Below are positions 21,300 to 32,205 of a stretch of 64,000 nt of DNA, piece after piece; within the stretch, counting starts at the first letter, position 1; each line of letters starts with the position of its first letter. This DNA is from Nematopogon swammerdamellus (Eukaryota > Arthropoda > Insecta > Lepidoptera > Adelidae), in assembly GCA_946902875.1 (NCBI GenBank), contig OX336345.1, positions 15,841,395 to 15,905,394 of the forward strand, in the 5' to 3' direction. The position numbers and the translations under genes were made by a program. The notes beneath the pieces are model-generated. The model was not told the origin of the DNA. It saw only the letters and a program-made list of their open reading frames with translations, and did no database searches.

Positions 21300-21615
21300 A
21301 TAATCATTATGTAATTAAAAATTTAAAAAACAACCGACCCTTAAAAAGTCCACAATAATTTCCGTTTACTTACTTAAAGGAGTCGGGAACCGCTAAGCAA
21401 ATACCTGCGAATCTCTGAGTTTTTATATTTTATTTTCTTAACGGTCCCCCGACTCCTTTAAGTAAATAAACGAAAATTATTTGTAGTGTTTTAAATTTGA
21501 ATTTTAACGTTTATTTCGGGCTTTTTTTTTACTTTTTAAGATAAATAATTTTTGGAAGTTTTTTTGTGGTGCGGAAACCTCGGTGAGCGAGGCCGACTCG
21601 CACTTGGACGGTTCT
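21300..21615 (+). repeat. Repeat with a 32-bp inverted pair and a family-B-like end
   Basis: TAATTTCCGTTTACTTACTT with AAAGGAGTCGGG at 21357-21388 is mirrored by CCCGACTCCTTTAAGTAAAT with AAACGAAAATTA at 21446-21478. The unit ends GGTGAGCGAGGCCGACTCGC, ACTTGGACGG, like families A and B. One arm recurs alone at 36905-36955 (CCCCCGACTCCTTTAAGTAA). Confidence 0.75.
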
Positions 21616-21779
21616 GTTAGTTATACATGTTGAACATTTTCCTTGACTTCTTTTTCTTACAAATACAATGTATGAATATGAATATTGTCTGTAAGCGTAC
21701 GATGCCTAGGATTGTATAAATGTCTCCAAGTAAGCATAACATTTCATGAAAAGCCTTCTCTAATGGCACAAAGGATCGT

Positions 21780-21865
21780 CGAACGCGGTAGTGGGCCGGG
21801 CGGCAGCGGCGGCGCTGCGGGGCGGCGGTGGCGCGCGGAGGCGGGCGCCCGGCGTCACAAATGCA
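21780..21865. other. GC-rich, CpG-dense patch
   Basis: GGGCCGGGCGGCAGCGGCGG and similar, inside an 88-codon frame (21685-21951) that translates to a Gly/Ala/Arg-rich run. I see no domain and treat the frame as a composition effect. Confidence 0.5.
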
Positions 21866-22493
21866 ATATTCCTATGCGCATTTTCAATTTATATTGCCTT
21901 AGCCTCTGGCTTCGTGAAGGAAATCTTTTAAAATTTCAAAAGGTTTCCTAGTACCTACTTATTTTCCGTCTTTGAATTTCAATTCGGTTTATTCTGACGT
22001 TTTCTCGTTGTGAAAGGAATTATTCACGACGTTGGAAATAACTAATTCGTAGAAAATTCAAGAAACACGAGATTTATACTCAGTTTTGACCTAGAATATT
22101 AACTTAGTTGCCGGGGGCGTGGCTATAGGACAGCACCATCGAGATTCGAGGAAAGCAAAAGAGAAATGAAATACAGTGTAATTAAATTAAGGTATAATAT
22201 GTAGGTGGCGGTGAAGGACGCGGAGGCGCGATAACATTTTCGATTCTTTTGAAAGCTGAAAGTAGCGTCTCGGCAGGACGTGTACTAATTCTATGTTTTT
22301 ACAGTCGGCAACATAATCTCATCATTTTATGCAAATTCTATAATTTTGTTCATAGCATAACTTTTCTAGGAATAAAGGTCCAACCTGTAAATTTTTGCCA
22401 GTAATATGCGAAAGGGATATCATAACAGTTATAATGTTTCTTAAGTATGAGTGCATATTTCCCATATAGGTGAGTATATTTAGTTTAGTACTG
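21866..22493. other. No recognised feature
   Basis: AT-rich. No gene or repeat identified. Confidence 0.4.
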
Positions 22494-22808
22494 TGTGAGG
22501 CCGGTACTTAAAAGAAAAGCCCCACTGCGTTTCTCCCTGTGCATGTCGTAAAAGGCGACTAAGGGATAAGGACGAGATGCCGTGCTAAAGGGTGAAGGGG
22601 CTTGCCACCTCTCACCTTGGCACGGTCTTTCCACCGAGTCGTGCAGCAGGTGGGTCTTTGTGCCTTACTTGCTGCTTGATAGTTATCTTGTCGGAATACT
22701 TTGCTAGACGTGGTGGTCGATGTTGTGTTGCAATTTTCCAGAGTTCCTGCAGCACAACACCGATTACTCTGCTTACCCTGATTGTTGGGATACAGCGTGT
22801 GCGGTATA
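22494..22808 (+). repeat. Family D repeat, near-complete
   Basis: Head GAGGCCGGTACTTAAAAG, then CACTGCGTTTCTCCCTGTG, GTCGTAAAAGGCGACTAAGG, CACCTCTCACCTTGGCACGG, CCACCGAGTCGTGCAGCAGG, CAGCACAACACCGATTACTC, and the end TTGGGATACAGCGTGTG. Copies: 29960 (-), 42522, 50146 (-), 61253 and partial ones at 19637, 19933 and 63957. It shares a frame of about 80 codons among copies. The frame is not obviously protein-like and I regard the family as a non-autonomous dispersed repeat. Confidence 0.8.
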
Positions 22809-23232
22809 TATGTAATATGTATGTATTTATTTAGTTTCCGAGAGCCATGAGCGTGTTTACAATCAACCTGAATCCGCACGCTCTCTAAAATTGCATAACA
22901 TATAAAAATGCAAAACGATAAAAAACAGTACAAACCAAACCATTTTTCCAATTGGAAAAACTCGTCCAATTAGAATTTTCCATGAACGGTTCACATGTTC
23001 CACGATTTGAATTCGCCTCGTTGCGATCAAGTTATAGGGTTGCGCTGAAGTTATAGGGTTGCGCTTCGCAAGGGGTGAAGGGGCATTCGTTAAAACTAGA
23101 GGAGCGAGCTTTTCGAGTATGCCTCGTTGAATGCCGACTGATCCTGAAGAGAGAACGAATAAATAACAGTCGGCGAGACCGTGACATAACTGGCTATAGC
23201 TTTACAGGAAATTGTCGCTTTATAATAAACGT
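22809..23232. other. No recognised feature
   Basis: Unrecognised; no supported gene. Confidence 0.4.
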
Positions 23233-23345
23233 TTACCCGCGACTTCGCTCGCGGTAGACTCGGTTTAATAGCAAACCCGATTTAAACTCAAATATATGAT
23301 AATAAACGATCGCTTCTCTTATATTCTCTCTCTATCCCGTTAATT
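23233..23345 (-). repeat. Helitron-like terminal motif
   Basis: TTTACCCGCGACTTCGCTCGCGG is the inverted form of the GC-rich fold found at Helitron-like 3' ends (compare 7697-7715). Only this end is recognisable. Confidence 0.4.
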
Positions 23346-23440
23346 TTTTTTTTATGTAATCCGGTATGCGTGGCTGAGTCAGAGGGGCCAAAGCGCATGC
23401 TCCGACTAGCCAATATCACCTCCGAGAAGGTATACTTTCC
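23346..23440 (+). repeat. Family E repeat, 5' part
   Basis: TTTTTATGTAATCCGGTATG, CGTGGCTGAGTCAGAGGGG, CCAATATCACCTCCGAGAAG. The rest is missing. Confidence 0.8.
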
Positions 23441-23529
23441 TTTCTTACTATACTTTCTTTCATACTATACTTTATTTAATACTGCTCAGCCCTAAAGCTA
23501 TTTAGCGTCGTGTTAAATAGCATATAGTG

Positions 23530-23680
23530 AGCCTCAAAACTACTCCTTCCAGTGATGCAAACCGCATCAAAATCTGTTCAGTAGTTCGGGAGTTTACCTC
23601 AAACATACATTCAGACAGACGTTCCCTTTTATAAGAAGTAGAGACTAGCTGTTAGCGCGGTTTCGCTTCTCGGCAAAATA
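23530..23680 (-). repeat. Helitron-like fragment
   Basis: GTTCAGTAGTTCGGGAGTTTA, ACATACATTCAGACAGACG and GACTAGCTGTTAGCGCGG follow the wording of Lepidoptera Helitron-like repeats read from their 3' end (CTAGCTGTT...CGCGG). Boundaries are approximate. Confidence 0.4.
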
Positions 23681-23739
23681 TCTTATAACGACCCTTGGAT
23701 AGGGTGGACGTGTGCTCGAATGGAGACCACGAACAAGCA

Positions 23740-23910
23740 AACGTACCTAGCTTGGGACGCTCCACCCGGCTAGGTGGACAGACGACGTAATAAAGGCAGC
23801 AGAGAGGAGAGTAGATGGATGAGAAGAGCGGAAGACCGCGTGTGGTGGCGTGCCTTAGGAGAGACATATGTCCAGCAGTTGACCGATACGGGCTGATGAT
23901 GATGATGCTT
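23740..23910 (+). mobile_element. RTE-like LINE 3' end, decayed
   Basis: Encodes RWTDDVIKAAERRVDG, then after a frameshift WMRRAEDRVWWRALGETY and VQQLTDTG-stop, ending in (GATGAT)n at 23896-23907. Same family as the minus-strand copies at 15239 and 48395. 5'-truncated, inactive. Confidence 0.85.
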
Positions 23911-24004
23911 GGTTGTGTCAGAAAATGGCAGGGAAAACCTCATGTGCATTTATTGAGCAGTTCTTATTTATTATTTAGTAGAGTATTCGCTGGACTTACC
24001 GCGC

Positions 24005-24245
24005 ATGCGTACTAATCGATTCTGCAGATCTTTCCTTTACAGAACCGGTAAACTCTGGAACGCTCTCCCTGCTCATATATTTCCCCCCAAGTACAGTCTC
24101 GGGTCCTTCAAGAGGGGCGTGAATGGGCACCTGTCAGGCCGGCATGGCATTCGCAACCCTCGAAAACGACCGAATGTCTATGGGCACCGTTAGACACCTC
24201 ATGGGTGCCTCGGCGTCATTTGTCGAGCTTACAATAATAAAAAAA
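24005..24245 (+). mobile_element. LINE-a 3' end, best preserved copy
   Basis: A 62-codon C-terminal frame (24005-24193) reads CRSFLYRTGKLWNALPAH, IFPPKYSLGSFKRGVNGH, then LSGRHGIRNPRKRPN and a stop. This follows the RTxxLWNxLPxxxFPxxYxxxxFKR pattern of CR1/jockey-type LINE ORF2 C-termini. The 3' UTR ends TCGAGCTTACAATAATAAAAAAAA. At least five shorter copies exist at 2335(-), 7230, 11915(-), 52812 and 62815. All are truncated at the 5' side, as expected of abortive target-primed reverse transcription. Confidence 0.85.
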
Positions 24246-24807
24246 AAGTTCTTGACCTATAATAAGCGAACATACAATCGATGACAGTGCATCGGGGCAT
24301 CGTTACGGATTTTCCACTTTATTAGCTAGGAAAGAAATCTATAGAGAAATATTTTCCATCCAGCTGATTGTACAGCATGTCACGCGCGCTGCAAGTGTCT
24401 AATCCCCGGATTAATGGAACAATATTGCTGGCGGATTCAGTTGGCCGGATTACACTCACGAAGTGGCGGCCGGACGTGCTCTCGGACGCTTCCGCTGGTT
24501 TTCCGGACGGATCGTGAAAATAAATTACTTACCTGGAAGAGGTATCTACTTGTCAAGGACGTGAAAAATATTGACATATTTATAGATAGAATACACTTTA
24601 TTGCTCCAAGGAACATAAAACAGGAATAATCATTAAGCACACAAAGTATATAAAGTCCATAAAAAAATACATAAAGACCAAAGACAGAGATGTATTTATT
24701 TATTTATTAGAAGACAGACAGCCTTATCACAAAAAGTACATACTTATATGTATTATACCTATTATATGTATGTAGTATATTATATTCATAATAATTATAT
24801 TACATTA
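24246..24807. other. No recognised feature
   Basis: No gene or repeat identified; AT-rich toward the right end. Confidence 0.4.
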
Positions 24808-24809
24808 TA

Positions 24810-25235
24810 CGGAGTGTTGTAACGGCCAGTACATTAAATTTAGGAAATTATTATTGGGAGCAATAGTAACAAAAAAGTAAAACAACTTTTTTCTGAATTC
24901 CCTTTAAATAAAAAGTTACACTTTTCATACAAACTAATTAATTGATTAATTTAGTGTAAATAAAAAAAAGGATCTAATGTTTCGCACGAACGTGGGAATG
25001 AAAGGCGCGCAGTGAGTGAGCGAACAAGGACGAGTGCCCGGAGCGAGGAGAAGCGCGGTGGTGGCACGGCGTGAGTTTTTGACCCCTCCCCCCGCCCGCG
25101 CCGATTACGCTTGACAAAAACATAAATTCCACTTTAAAAAGACACTTTATAGAAAAACTTTATTTACTTTTTTGTCTCGGAAAAACATGAGAATTGCGCT
25201 GGTGAAATTAATGTCCTGGCCGTTACAGCACCCTG
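24810..25235. mobile_element. 426-bp MITE (family 3), solo copy
   Basis: Left end CGGAGTGTTGTAACGGCCAG and right end (reverse complement) CAGGGTGCTGTAACGGCCAG form inverted termini of about 27 bp, flanked by TA on both sides (24808-24809, 25236-25237). That suggests a Tc1/mariner-type target duplication. The interior goes from AT-rich to a GC-rich middle (CGCGGTGGTGGCACGGCG at about 25053) and back. It is not coding. It matches both flanks of the large palindromic element at 44428-48131, so it shows that locus before insertion. Confidence 0.85.
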
Positions 25236-25477
25236 TATATTCCCACAGTCAAGTCGCTTGCGTTGCTTTTACTACCCACTTGTTTCACAACATACGACTC
25301 TCAAACATCCAATGGTTGACTGGGAGAAATTCTCTAAGCGATAAGTCCGCCTTTGAACCTCGTGTAAACTACATATTGTGTTTCTGTAAAATTATTTTGT
25401 AGCAATAAATTATTTATATTTATCCATCTAGAAAATAACATCCTTGTGGACATCGCGACAACACTGTTTTCCGCCGG
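25236..25477. other. No recognised feature
   Basis: Short frames only; not supported. Confidence 0.4.
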
Positions 25478-25570
25478 CGTACTTAATGTCGTCGTCTCAC
25501 CTGGTAGGCGGTCTTCCCACACTCCGTTTTACTGTCCACGTCTGCCAGTGTAGGACACGGTTACTAAAAC
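25478..25570 (-). repeat. Fragment of the family C variant head
   Basis: The minus strand reads GTAACCGTGTCCTACACTGG...ACCGCCTACCAGGTGAGACG ACGAC, matching 18695-18762. Only the non-C half is present. Confidence 0.6.
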
Positions 25571-26259
25571 ACCTCGGATATAAAATTCCATGAGCTTGCA
25601 TATACCTACACATTACAATTGAACAAATTATTAAATTTCTTAAAACACTTAATAGTTGCCTGAGTTTCTAGTAAAATTGTATTTATTCCTCATGTGGATA
25701 CATGTAGTGATGCCATTTCTGGGTATTAATTTCCATGGGACGGAAGCTGTCCTGGTCCGGCAGCGTTGTCGGCTGACTGTTTGGACAGACACAGCCTGGG
25801 GTTAGAGAAACAGAGAGATACATTCGTGTTCTGATGATGATTATGTAGTGGAATTACAAAGTTACTGTGGACACTGGTATAATAATATGAGCTGAGAAAT
25901 CACAAAACCTTAAAATGTTGTTTTTATCTATATGGGTGGCTGTGTTTGGAAATCAAGGGCGCGCGACACATCCAAATCCATCTCCCCCGCGAAACCACGC
26001 TTAACACGAATAGGTACAATACCAACCAGTAGATTTGTATAGGTACTATTGCAGGGCTGCTATAGCCTTCACCAACAAACCCAAACCCAAAATCCATAAA
26101 AGCATTAACTCATTGGTGACAAGTTCGAGAATAATAAAACTACCTACTTTATGAATGCATAATAAACGATATTCAATATATATGAAATACTATATACTGG
26201 TCCTTATACGATGACGTAAGTACTGGTTTAAAGTTAACTTTAGCATAATAGCACATAAA
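25571..26259. other. No recognised feature
   Basis: AT-rich; no supported gene. Confidence 0.4.
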
Positions 26260-26609
26260 AAAAATACCACAGATATAGTGACAAGGATTGAGAAAGGGAT
26301 GCTTCGGTGGTTAGGTCATGTTGGGAGAATGGATGATAGGAGACTAACGAAAGAAATTTATGAAGCAAATGTGAGTGGAAGAGTCGGGAAGGGTCGCCCT
26401 AGACGCACTTACCTGGACCAGATCGGGCATGTGCTCAAAAAGGGGCAAGTGCGTAGTACCCGTAACCGACGAGCATGCATGAAGAACATTATGGGAGTGG
26501 AAGAGGCGGCAGAGGTGTGTCAGGATCGTGGCACGTGGAGATCCGTTGTCTCTGCCTACCCCACCGGGAAAAAGGCGTGACGCTATGTATGTATGTAAAA
26601 ATACCACAG
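26260..26609 (+). mobile_element. 5'-truncated LINE insertion with a 13-bp target duplication
   Basis: AAAAATACCACAG at 26260-26272 is repeated exactly at 26597-26609. Between them lies a LINE 3' fragment ending in (ATGT)n at 26584-26596. An exact duplication of variable length, 5' truncation and a simple-repeat tail are the hallmarks of target-primed reverse transcription. The perfect duplication and nearly intact frame suggest a relatively young insertion. Confidence 0.92.
26278..26580 (+). pseudogene. LINE reverse-transcriptase C-terminal fragment
   Basis: A 100-codon uninterrupted frame. It contains [18 protein letters not shown] then [47 protein letters not shown], and [14 protein letters not shown] before the stop. 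This is the well-known 'LRWxGHVxRM...GRPRxxWxDQ...VVSAYP' tail of a Lepidoptera RTE-type LINE polyprotein. The endonuclease and polymerase domains are absent because of 5' truncation, so it cannot move itself. The methionine at the start is internal to the original protein. A diverged sister lies on the minus strand at 32085-32205. Confidence 0.88.
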
Positions 26610-29005
26610 TGTAAATAATCAATATCATAGAACAAAATAATACAGTTCATCCTTTTTATGGTTTTTGTTTGGATTTAGATGGCAAAGACTGTAATAGTCC
26701 ATAGTGTCAACTATCGATGAAAGTCGACAATATTATCTTCTTCCATTCTTTCTTTCTTTCTCATTTCTTTCAAAATCCTAACCACACACGCGGGGCTATT
26801 CTTTATTAGCAATTCATCGTTACTAGTAATTTCTCATGACCCGTCTCACTCTCTCTCTGACGGGCTTCTAGTGAGACAGAGCTGCTGGTTGGTACCGCTA
26901 TTTTTGCGATAATCACTAATATACATAGACAATAGGTTGTCTGAATCCACACATGTGCTCCACCTTCTCGCATATGCGGTAAAATAAAGTTACAGACAAG
27001 AGTTATCTGCTTAGTATGTATGCCATCAAGGCACTGTTTGACAAAATTCAGGTAACGTTAGAAGGAACTCCACCAGAGAAAACTAAGCCAGAGATATCTA
27101 ATGTTCATTTGCATTCTAATTGAACCAATTAGCGGGGCAACGTGTCTAATTAGAATCGGTGCGTTAGTCGTTTGAGGTCCCTGGGGATACTTAGTTTAAA
27201 TTAAATACTAAGTTTTTATTGAATACAGTTTAATAATCTTCAATCATTCTCAAACACAGATAATTTAGTAATTTATGTAAGAGTTGAAGATGGTTTTAAA
27301 ATGACAATTATTTTAACCTGTTGACTCGCAAGCGGGTCTCCGATAGCCCGCCGCGCGTATCCTCTGGCTTCCGCCGGGTCTCCAAGGACCCATAATTAAT
27401 GCGCAATTTACGGCCGCACTATTTGACCAAATTCACTTTATTTTGCCCTGATCCTCTCTTGACTCAGGCAGCATTCTTTGAAAGGATTTGGAGCCTGTCT
27501 CCAAGAAACAATAATATTGGCTATGGAAACAATAACTAGCCGTCAGTGGACAATTTGATAATCTGTCCGTGTGCGTATTTTTCAAGTAAGAGCGCCCCGT
27601 GAAAATAATGTTTATAAGTGTATTCAAGTGCATCTATGAGCTAAAGGTTAGTAAATAGTGTTATTTATTAGTTATTCTACCAATAGAAGATGCATTACGA
27701 GTTCGGGTGGCGACAAAAGTCATATTTTTCGTCGCTCAAAAATGTTTGTTTATTTTTGTATGAAATGTGTAAACAATAACTTTGAGGGCATATTTTTCAT
27801 GGAAATATAGCTTATTTTTCCAATTTTCTTCGCATTATTATACAAACATACGACCAGTTACAAAATAAAAGAAGGTTTAGTTCAAATAATATATTTATAA
27901 AATTGGTAAAAAATATCACGCGCGTGCCATCTCGGACTTTGCGGATGCTCTCAGGATGTTCATGTTGAACATCCGATTTCGCCGATTTCTGTAAAGAAAA
28001 CGTATATTATACTTTACTATTTCTAAAAGTATGTTTCTTTACGAGTATTCTAATATAAATATTGTAAAGGTATGTTTTGAATTTATATTATAATGAATTT
28101 TTCAAATTTTTTTTGGGATTTTTTTTTCTAACTAAAATATCTGGTACTTCTGAACAAGGTAGGCCTCACTGTTTCACATGGATTTTAGGAAATTTTCTAG
28201 GCTTTCTAGGACAGAAGAGTTTATAGATCTAACTTTATTAGTTTCCGAAATATCTGCGTTTATGTCGAGGTCGGCGCTCATGTGCGCGCGCGCCGTCCGC
28301 GGGCCACGCCCATGCGGAATTAAGGCGGTTTGGGCATATTATAACGCGGAAGGCGATAGTTAAGAATTATTTTAGCTGTAAAGATAACTTGAAAATGTAA
28401 TTGGATGTTATAAATTACAATAAAAGCTTGTAGGGTTATGTCAATTTACAAATAAATTTTCATTACATTTTTTTACTGTAGGTATGTATATAGGGTTTTA
28501 TCAAACTTTTAAGTAGATCTCTTCGAAATCACATTAGAATCTGTTCAGAAATGCAGAGTTTATTGCCATTTTATTTGATGATATGCACTTATACATAGGT
28601 TTTTAGTTACAAATTATTTAATTTTATTTGAAATAATGTATTCAGCATTCAGCATAAAACACCACATTTTCATAATTCGCATCTCGAATAATATTGTCGT
28701 AACAACGATTCAAAAGCCTTTCTAAGAACATCTAATGAATACATACGTAGCTAGTAATAATAATTATTAAGCAATTTCGAATTTCGAAGGTATTGTTGTA
28801 ACGTAGAGGGCGCGAGCGTGCCCGCCACGTGTCACCTCTAAGCGTATCACCGAACGCCATCTCTCGGCAATTTGCCCAAACACGAGATGAACGTAACAAT
28901 CACCAAAGACCTGTAACTTATAGATGGGGCATCAACTTCTCGGGGAGGCGAAAATAAACGTACACAAAGACGAATTAATTCAGTATAGGTTTACTGGTAG
29001 GTAGT
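26610..29005. other. 2.4 kb without a supported gene
   Basis: Mostly AT-rich. I noted a TTTCTTTC run near 26745, the short CCGCTATTTTTGCGATAATC motif near 26905 shared with 14655, a near-palindrome GATGTTCATGTTGAACATC at about 27954, and CpG-richer patches near 27310-27400 and 28265-28320. None supports a gene. Confidence 0.4.
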
Positions 29006-29044
29006 TGAAGAATTTGCAGTAGTCATACTACTGCAAATTCTTCA
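29006..29044. repeat. Perfect 18-bp palindrome, 3-nt loop
   Basis: TGAAGAATTTGCAGTAGT, then CAT, then the exact reverse complement ACTACTGCAAATTCTTCA. Confidence 0.95.
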
Positions 29045-29496
29045 GCCACTGAAGCACAAGCGCATCGTTGGAACATTCAGAGCCTGTTTTACTGGAGTGT
29101 CTCTTTGTACTAAAGGATCCTATAAATGTATTTTTTATGTATGTATTTATTTTTTATAGTACACCATTTTTCGATAAAATAAGGTACAAAAAGGTCGGCT
29201 GAATGCAGATCTGCATTATGTTAGAGCAAACCTTCGGGATGTGGTAAATGTGTATAAGTAGGCGCACAGATAATGTGAGAGAATAGTAACTAAATAAATA
29301 GGTATGAATAAACATACATACATGATTACAATATATTATATATAATTATACATAGTACTTGTTCCTGTATATTATATATACATATATTAAAATACCTAAA
29401 TATATATTTATACAATACAATAATTAGTAAATAAATACATACTTACATACATATATAATTGGCCATTGGGAGAACAGTGCTAATGTGCAGAAAATG
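29045..29496. other. AT-rich, TA-dominated stretch
   Basis: 29280-29460 is nearly all A/T with ATATATTA/ACATACAT words. No gene. Confidence 0.5.
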
Positions 29497-29825
29497 TTAC
29501 ACTGAGGAGGTCAAGTAATAATTGTAAATATTCTTTTTAAAAATTTTGATAGTAGGAGAAATACGAATGTATAGAGATAGCCGATTCCACAGCTTGGCTG
29601 CACGAACGGTGAAAGAGTCAGCGTAGCACGAACTAGAGTGACCCGGTATGGTTAGAAGTAGGTTGTCAGCGGACCTCAAGCCCAGCCCATGAGAACTGAG
29701 GTATTGGAACCGTTCACTCAAATATTTAGGTGTGCCAGGGTCATTCAGTGAGCAGAAGAGAAGAGAGAGTATGTGAGTATTCATGCGATGCCGAATGTCA
29801 AGCCACTGGAGACGTCATCTATTTC
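29497..29825 (-). pseudogene. LINE (jockey/CR1-like) ORF2 C-terminal remnant
   Basis: On the minus strand, starting upstream of the first ATG, the frame reads RLQWLDIRHRMNTHILSL, LFCSLNDPGTPKYLSERF, GLRSADNLLLTIPGHSS, then DSFTVRAAKLWNRLSLYI and a stop near 29497. LxxRRxxHxxxxLxxLLxxPxYLxxRF...LxIPxHxxxxYxxSFTVxAxxLWNxL is the common end of insect LINE reverse-transcriptase proteins, just after the polymerase. About 105 codons survive with no internal stop. It differs from both LINE-a and the 19233 copy, so it is a separate LINE lineage. Confidence 0.82.
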
Positions 29826-29930
29826 CTCTCTATCAACTGAATTGGATATTCGTTTGGTCATCCACATTATGCTCTGCCGATATAGGGGTAGGGTGTAGAT
29901 TGTAGGATAAAGTGTATTAGCATTAAATGT

Positions 29931-29961
29931 GCGGAATTCTCAAAAGTTTTGAGAATTCCGC
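29931..29961. repeat. Perfect 31-bp palindrome at a family D boundary
   Basis: GCGGAATTCTCAAAA, G, TTTTGAGAATTCCGC: exact 15-bp arms around one base. It abuts the end of the D copy beginning at 29960. Confidence 0.95.
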
Positions 29962-30285
29962 TGTATCCCGACAATAGGGGTAAGCAAATATTGGGTAATC
30001 GATGTTGTTCTGCAAGTACTCTTGTAAATTACAGCACAACACCGACCACCACGTTTAGCAAAGTATTCGGAAAAGATAACTATATCAAGGAGCAAGTAAG
30101 GTACGAAGACCCACCTGCTGCATGACTCGGTGGAAGGACCAAGGAGGAAGGTGCCAAGGTGAGGGATGACTAACCTGTCGCCCTTTAGCACGGCATCGCG
30201 TCCTCATCCCTTAGTTTACGACATGCATGGGAAGAGATGCAGTGAGTCTATTCTTTTTTTTTAAGTACCGGACCCACACATCACT
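29960..30285 (-). repeat. Family D repeat
   Basis: On the minus strand: head GTCCGGTACTTAAAAAAAAA, CTCTTCCCATGCATGTCG, CATCCCTCACCTTGGCACC, CCACCGAGTCATGCAGCAGG, and the end CTATTGTCGGGATACAGC. It is missing part of the AAAAGGCGACTAAGG segment. Confidence 0.8.
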
Positions 30286-30909
30286 GAGAATTTCGTATGG
30301 ACACGAAACCCTAAAAAATAAAGTCGCGCCTCCCCTTTAAAGGTAATTAATTACATCTGTGCGAAAGAGAGTCAGTGTTTCCATTCTTTAGTTTTACTTA
30401 GATTTCATTTTATTAAGATATGTTTTCATAGTTGAGATTCCGAAATATGGTACTTAGATACCTACCTTATAAAACCAAACGTATAAAACGAGTGTAAAAT
30501 AAAAAAAATAATACAAAATACATAAATAACACCTTACTCCACAACAAAGCAAGTTAAGTTAATATTTCTTCAACAAGACTTCAAAATAATATGTCGACAG
30601 TGACGATTATTGGAGAGATGCTAGCTAGAATATTACGGCTGTTCACACTCAAATCCTAGCAAGTATTTTTTCCAAAAATGTTCAGGAGAGCGCAAAAACA
30701 TGTTTTCGACCAGCCGCAGCAAATTAAGCATTTTAACATAAAAAAGTATGCCATAACGTGCAGTTGGCCTTTAAATTGTATTATCTATTTTATTTCTGCT
30801 GGTTTTATAGCACTTACAGTTTTTGTGATAATTTTTTTATTATATTTTCTTTTTACTTTTATAAACCTAGCAAATGTAAATGCTTGGTTTTGAAATTGAT
30901 ATTGTAAAG
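30286..30909. other. AT-rich, nothing recognised
   Basis: A 71-codon hydrophobic frame is present (30678-30893) but has no domain I know. Confidence 0.4.
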
Positions 30910-31060
30910 CTAAAAACCGGCCAAGTGCGAGTCGAACTCGCGCACCGAGGGTTCCGTATCGCCATGTCATGGTCAGTGCAACTCACGCCATGTAAGTATG
31001 GCCTGTTTATGAAATGCATCATATTAGTTAAAATTCACGATAACCTAGTTAAAATTATTC
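30910..31060 (-). repeat. Family A repeat, 3' part only
   Basis: ACCGGCCAAGTGCGAGTCG, CGCACCGAGGGTTCCGTATCG, CCATGTCATGG, ACTCACGCCATG, and ATGCATCATATTAGTTAAAA are family A read from its 3' end; it stops before the microsatellite. Confidence 0.8.
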
Positions 31061-31468
31061 ATACTGTTTCGATAGATGTTATAATTAAAATATATTAAAA
31101 TTTTTAAGTTTTAATATATGGGGAGTGACCTAGTAAGTGCAAAACCGATAAAAACAATTTTTACAAAACATTTTGGTTGCTGGGTTTTCAATAAGGGCAC
31201 CCTATCGGGTGTATTCAATGCAATATTTGCATCATTCTATGTTAATAGCCAATACCCTATAACTAAATATCTTGAGGTCTTAATTCTCAACCAGAGCGAA
31301 CATACGTTACTTGCTAATAGAAAATTAATCCCGACATGTTCTCGTGATCCAATTGTGTTGTTAATTATTCATGAACTCAGCCTCTACCCCAGCCCCAACA
31401 TTACTTATTATGTGAATACGGCATTAGCGAAGAGAGACTGGATAGGCAGATATCTGCAGAAACTGACG
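31061..31468. other. 130-codon frame of unknown origin
   Basis: The frame at 31118-31510 is one of the longest in the window. It ends inside a GA microsatellite (RERERR) and shows no recognisable domain or nearby repeat match. I do not call it a gene. Confidence 0.3.
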
Positions 31469-31522
31469 AAAGAGAGAGAGAGAGAGAGGAGGGTAGAGAG
31501 AGAGAGATAGAGAGAGAGAGAA
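31469..31522. repeat. (GA)n microsatellite
   Basis: Interrupted GAGAGAGAG run over about 55 bp. Confidence 0.95.
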
Positions 31523-31925
31523 CCAAACAATTTGGAAGGAGATTAGATATGCGAAGGAGGCGTGTCCGCGACACGGTAATATGGGCAGATATCCCCATAT
31601 GAACTGTCGATGTGTGCGTGGGCGCACGTAGATGCAACGCTTCGGATTGGTCAAAAATCGCTGCTTCGAATGTGTACGTGCGTTCGTGTGTGTGAATTGT
31701 GTTTGTGTGCGATCGAAAACTGGCGACAGAGGTTCCGATACGAGTGGGCGTTCATGACACATCTTCTCTCCTTCCAAAATCTTTGAAGACAACTGTCTCT
31801 ACCAACGCGTCGAGTGTACTTACCGAATTCTTTAACTTGGGGTCTTCAATCTTCATGCGTCATATCAACAGGCTAGACAGCCTAACTAGGTAGGTTTAGT
31901 TAAATGTTTACCTACCACAATATGC

Positions 31926-32075
31926 TGGTGGACTTCTTCCCCGCCTTATTTCGCTGGTTCGCTGACTTGGTCCCCGCCTTATTTCGCTGGTTCGTGGACT
32001 TGATCCGGCCATTATATGGCTGGTTCGCGGACTTAGTTCCCGCCTTATTTCGCTGGTTAGCGGACTTAATCCTTG
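31926..32075 (+). repeat. 33-bp in-frame minisatellite, about four units
   Basis: Units of the form GACTTGGTCCCCGCCTTATT plus TCGCTGGTTCGCT repeat four times with substitutions but no indels, so the 11-residue translation DLVPALFRWFA repeats in one frame (units: DFFPALFRWFA, DLVPALFRWFV, DLIRPLYGWFA, DLVPALFRWLA). The frame runs 31904-32212 (102 codons). It then enters the antisense of a LINE remnant, which argues against a real protein. Confidence 0.85.
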
Positions 32076-32084
32076 TCATTAGAC

Positions 32085-32205
32085 TCCGTCTAAAATCTAA
32101 TGGTCAGGCAGAGACAACAAATCTGTGCCACGATCCTGACACACTCTGCTGCCTCTTCCACTCCCTGTTCATACATGCCAGTCGCTTACGTTCAATATTG
32201 TTCAC
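32085..32205 (-). pseudogene. LINE C-terminal remnant, sister of the 26278 copy
   Basis: The minus strand gives RKRLACMNRE then, with frame changes, a match to ...EEAAECVRIVAQ... and FVVSA-stop. It parallels RNRRACMKN...[13 protein letters not shown]...VVSAYP at 26461-26570. It is more decayed, with frameshifts. Confidence 0.7.

Noticed and set aside
22559..22969. 136-codon minus-strand frame, the longest in the window
   Set aside because: It is antisense to family D and runs on into flanking DNA; other D copies do not keep this frame.
31118..31510. 130-codon frame
   Set aside because: No recognisable domain and its end is the GA microsatellite. It could be real but I cannot support it.
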